Source: an uncultured Bryobacteraceae bacterium
GTDB taxonomy: Bacteria > Acidobacteriota > Terriglobia > Bryobacterales > Bryobacteraceae
Direction of reading: 5' to 3'
Length of the DNA stretch: 6,711 bases
NCBI GenBank assembly: GCA_937921835.1
Contig: CAKZVG010000118.1
Coordinates: 1-6,711, forward strand
Shown here in pieces: positions 5,827-6,711 of the stretch. How positions within the stretch are numbered: the stretch's first letter is position 1; each line of letters opens with the position of its first letter. The notes under the pieces were generated by a model. It was given only the letters and a program-made list of their open reading frames with translations, was not told the DNA's origin and did no database searches. A program made the position numbers and the translations under genes.

Positions 5827-6096
5827 ATGACTCGTCAGCAAGTCCTCGACCTCTACTTCCTCGATGCCCGCTGCAAACTGATCGAGGTCGCCGCCTTTCT
5901 GGACCGGTTGGACCGGGCCGAGGGCGAAGCCGATTTCCGCCTGCCCGCGTTCCGCGACGCACTGCGCGTGCTGTCGTCCGACCGGCCGGACCGCGCGCTG
6001 CAAGTGCTGATGGCCTTCAGTGATCCCACCACCGAGCCGGTACCGAAAGCCGTAGGCAAAGGCGCGGTCGGCGCGTGGAACGGAGGTGGGCCATGA
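5827..6096 (+). CDS. Small protein of unknown function, coupled to the EboB-like gene
   Basis: This gene encodes 89 residues. The first half is mainly helical and charged ([20 protein letters not shown] and the following [18 protein letters not shown]); the C-terminal part is probably extended ([24 protein letters not shown]). It has no signal peptide, membrane segment or recognisable catalytic motif. I chose ATG 5827; a GTG at 5821 in the same frame would add two residues. Neither has a good ribosome binding site. Its stop overlaps the next start codon as ATGA (6093-6096), the classic sign of translational coupling. That supports a real gene acting with the EboB-like hydrolase. It occupies the place before eboB where eboA stands in other ebo clusters, but it is shorter than the EboA proteins I remember and I see no match to them, so I do not name it. 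A cytoplasmic partner or regulator of the hydrolase is possible but is inference. Confidence 0.8.
   Translation: MTRQQVLDLYFLDARCKLIEVAAFLDRLDRAEGEADFRLPAFRDALRVLSSDRPDRALQVLMAFSDPTTEPVPKAVGKGAVGAWNGGGP
6082..6089 (+). promoter_or_regulatory. Strong ribosome binding site for the EboB-like gene
   Basis: GGAGGTGG lies inside the end of the 89-aa gene; its GGAGG core ends six bases before ATG 6093. It is the best Shine-Dalgarno sequence in the window and fixes this start, so the hydrolase can be initiated independently as well as by coupling. Confidence 0.8.
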
Positions 6097-6711
6097 GATA
6101 CATCGAGCCGCACGCCCACATGGTCAGCCGGACCACCGACGATTATCGCGCGCTGGTTGCGGCCGGCTGTGAGGCGGTTTGCGAACCGGCCTTTTGGGCG
6201 GGCTTTGATCGCGGTTCGGCCGCCGCGTTTCATGATTACTTCCGCCAGCTCACCGAGTACGAGCCGCGCCGCGCCGCCCAGTTTGGACTCAAGCACTTCT
6301 GCTGGCTGTGCCTCAACCCGAAGGAGGCCGAGGACGTGAAGCTCGCGGAAGAGGTGCTTGCGCTGATCCCGCAATTCCTCGATCGCCCGACCGTCCTGGG
6401 CATCGGCGAAATCGGGCTGAACAAGAACTCGCGCAACGAGCTGCGAGTTCTCGAAATGCACGTGGACCTCGCGGCGCGCCATGACCAGCTCATCCTCGTC
6501 CACACCCCCCACCTCGAGGATAAGCGCAAAGGGACGCGCCTGACGCTCGACGTGCTCAAGGCGGACTCCCGCCTCCGGCCCGAGCGGGTCATCATTGACC
6601 ACGTCGAGGAACACACGGTGAAGATGGTGTTGGATCGCGGCCACTGGGCGGGAATGACCCTCTACCCGGTCAGCAAATGCACGCCCGCGCGCGCGATTGA
6701 CATCCTCGACG
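6093..6711 (+). CDS. eboB: Partial EboB-like TatD-family metal-dependent hydrolase (C-terminus beyond the right edge)
   Basis: The frame runs from ATG 6093 to the window end (206 codons plus one base) with no stop, so the gene is cut by the window. The protein is an amidohydrolase-fold enzyme related to TatD. Metal ligands visible are His7 and His9 (EPHAHM), Glu106 (GIGEIGLN), His137 (LILVHTPH) and His170 (IIDHVEEH); the last expected aspartate would lie beyond the edge. The segments [28 protein letters not shown] and [15 protein letters not shown] match my memory of EboB proteins rather than housekeeping TatD nucleases. Ebo clusters are spread across cyanobacteria, Bacteroidetes, proteobacteria and algae-associated rickettsiae, and typically add a UbiA prenyltransferase, a dehydroquinate-synthase-like cyclase and a TIM-barrel isomerase. 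They have been linked to transport of scytonemin precursors in cyanobacteria. Here those genes would lie to the right. The fold is certain; the symbol is from remembered similarity and needs the neighbouring genes to confirm it. Confidence 0.85.
   Translation, partial: MRYIEPHAHMVSRTTDDYRALVAAGCEAVCEPAFWAGFDRGSAAAFHDYFRQLTEYEPRRAAQFGLKHFCWLCLNPKEAEDVKLAEEVLALIPQFLDRPTVLGIGEIGLNKNSRNELRVLEMHVDLAARHDQLILVHTPHLEDKRKGTRLTLDVLKADSRLRPERVIIDHVEEHTVKMVLDRGHWAGMTLYPVSKCTPARAIDILD

Noticed and set aside
5853..6644. 263-codon minus-strand frame opposite the small gene and EboB-like gene
   Set aside because: It opposes a frame holding all expected TatD-type metal ligands and a strong ribosome binding site; no domain is visible in the antisense translation.

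Overview
The window is GC-rich, with long spurious antisense reading frames, and looks like chromosomal DNA of a Verrucomicrobiota-type bacterium (Pedosphaera/Limisphaera-like). This is an inference from protein style: a large signal-anchored protein of a kind I associate with that phylum, a REP-associated tyrosine transposase, a DUF4197 protein, and an EboB-type hydrolase. No rRNA or other taxonomic marker is present. No tRNA, rRNA or CRISPR array was seen.

Layout. The left half is on the minus strand. It holds an incomplete, membrane-anchored protein of unknown function that runs off the left edge (1-1048). Next comes a small REP-associated tyrosine transposase (RAYT, 1228-1815), bracketed by three copies of a palindromic GC-rich repeat (1132-1211, 1858-1913, 2014-2097). 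Then comes a radical SAM enzyme with a C-terminal SPASM-like cysteine set (2132-3322). A 141-bp divergent intergenic region follows, and everything to its right is on the plus strand: a sigma-54-dependent NtrC-type response regulator (3464-4894), an exported DUF4197 protein (5005-5757), an 89-residue unrecognised protein (5827-6096), and the start of an EboB/TatD-like metal-dependent hydrolase that runs off the right edge (6093-6711).

How the parts relate. The most coherent system is the RAYT with its repeats, a 'REPtron'-like arrangement in which the single-strand nuclease probably processes the hairpins beside it. The repeat is built from a 20-nt module, CCGCC-N10-GGCGG, used three times per full copy. 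The second system is the apparent beginning of an ebo gene cluster. The 89-aa gene overlaps the EboB-like gene by ATGA, implying translational coupling, and the cluster would continue beyond the right edge. In other bacteria ebo genes help move or process precursors of secondary metabolites; that role is known from the family, not shown here. The response regulator has no sensor kinase in view. Its GAFTGA loop reads GAFTDA.

Both edge genes are truncated by the window, not by mutation. No frameshift or pseudogene was evident.
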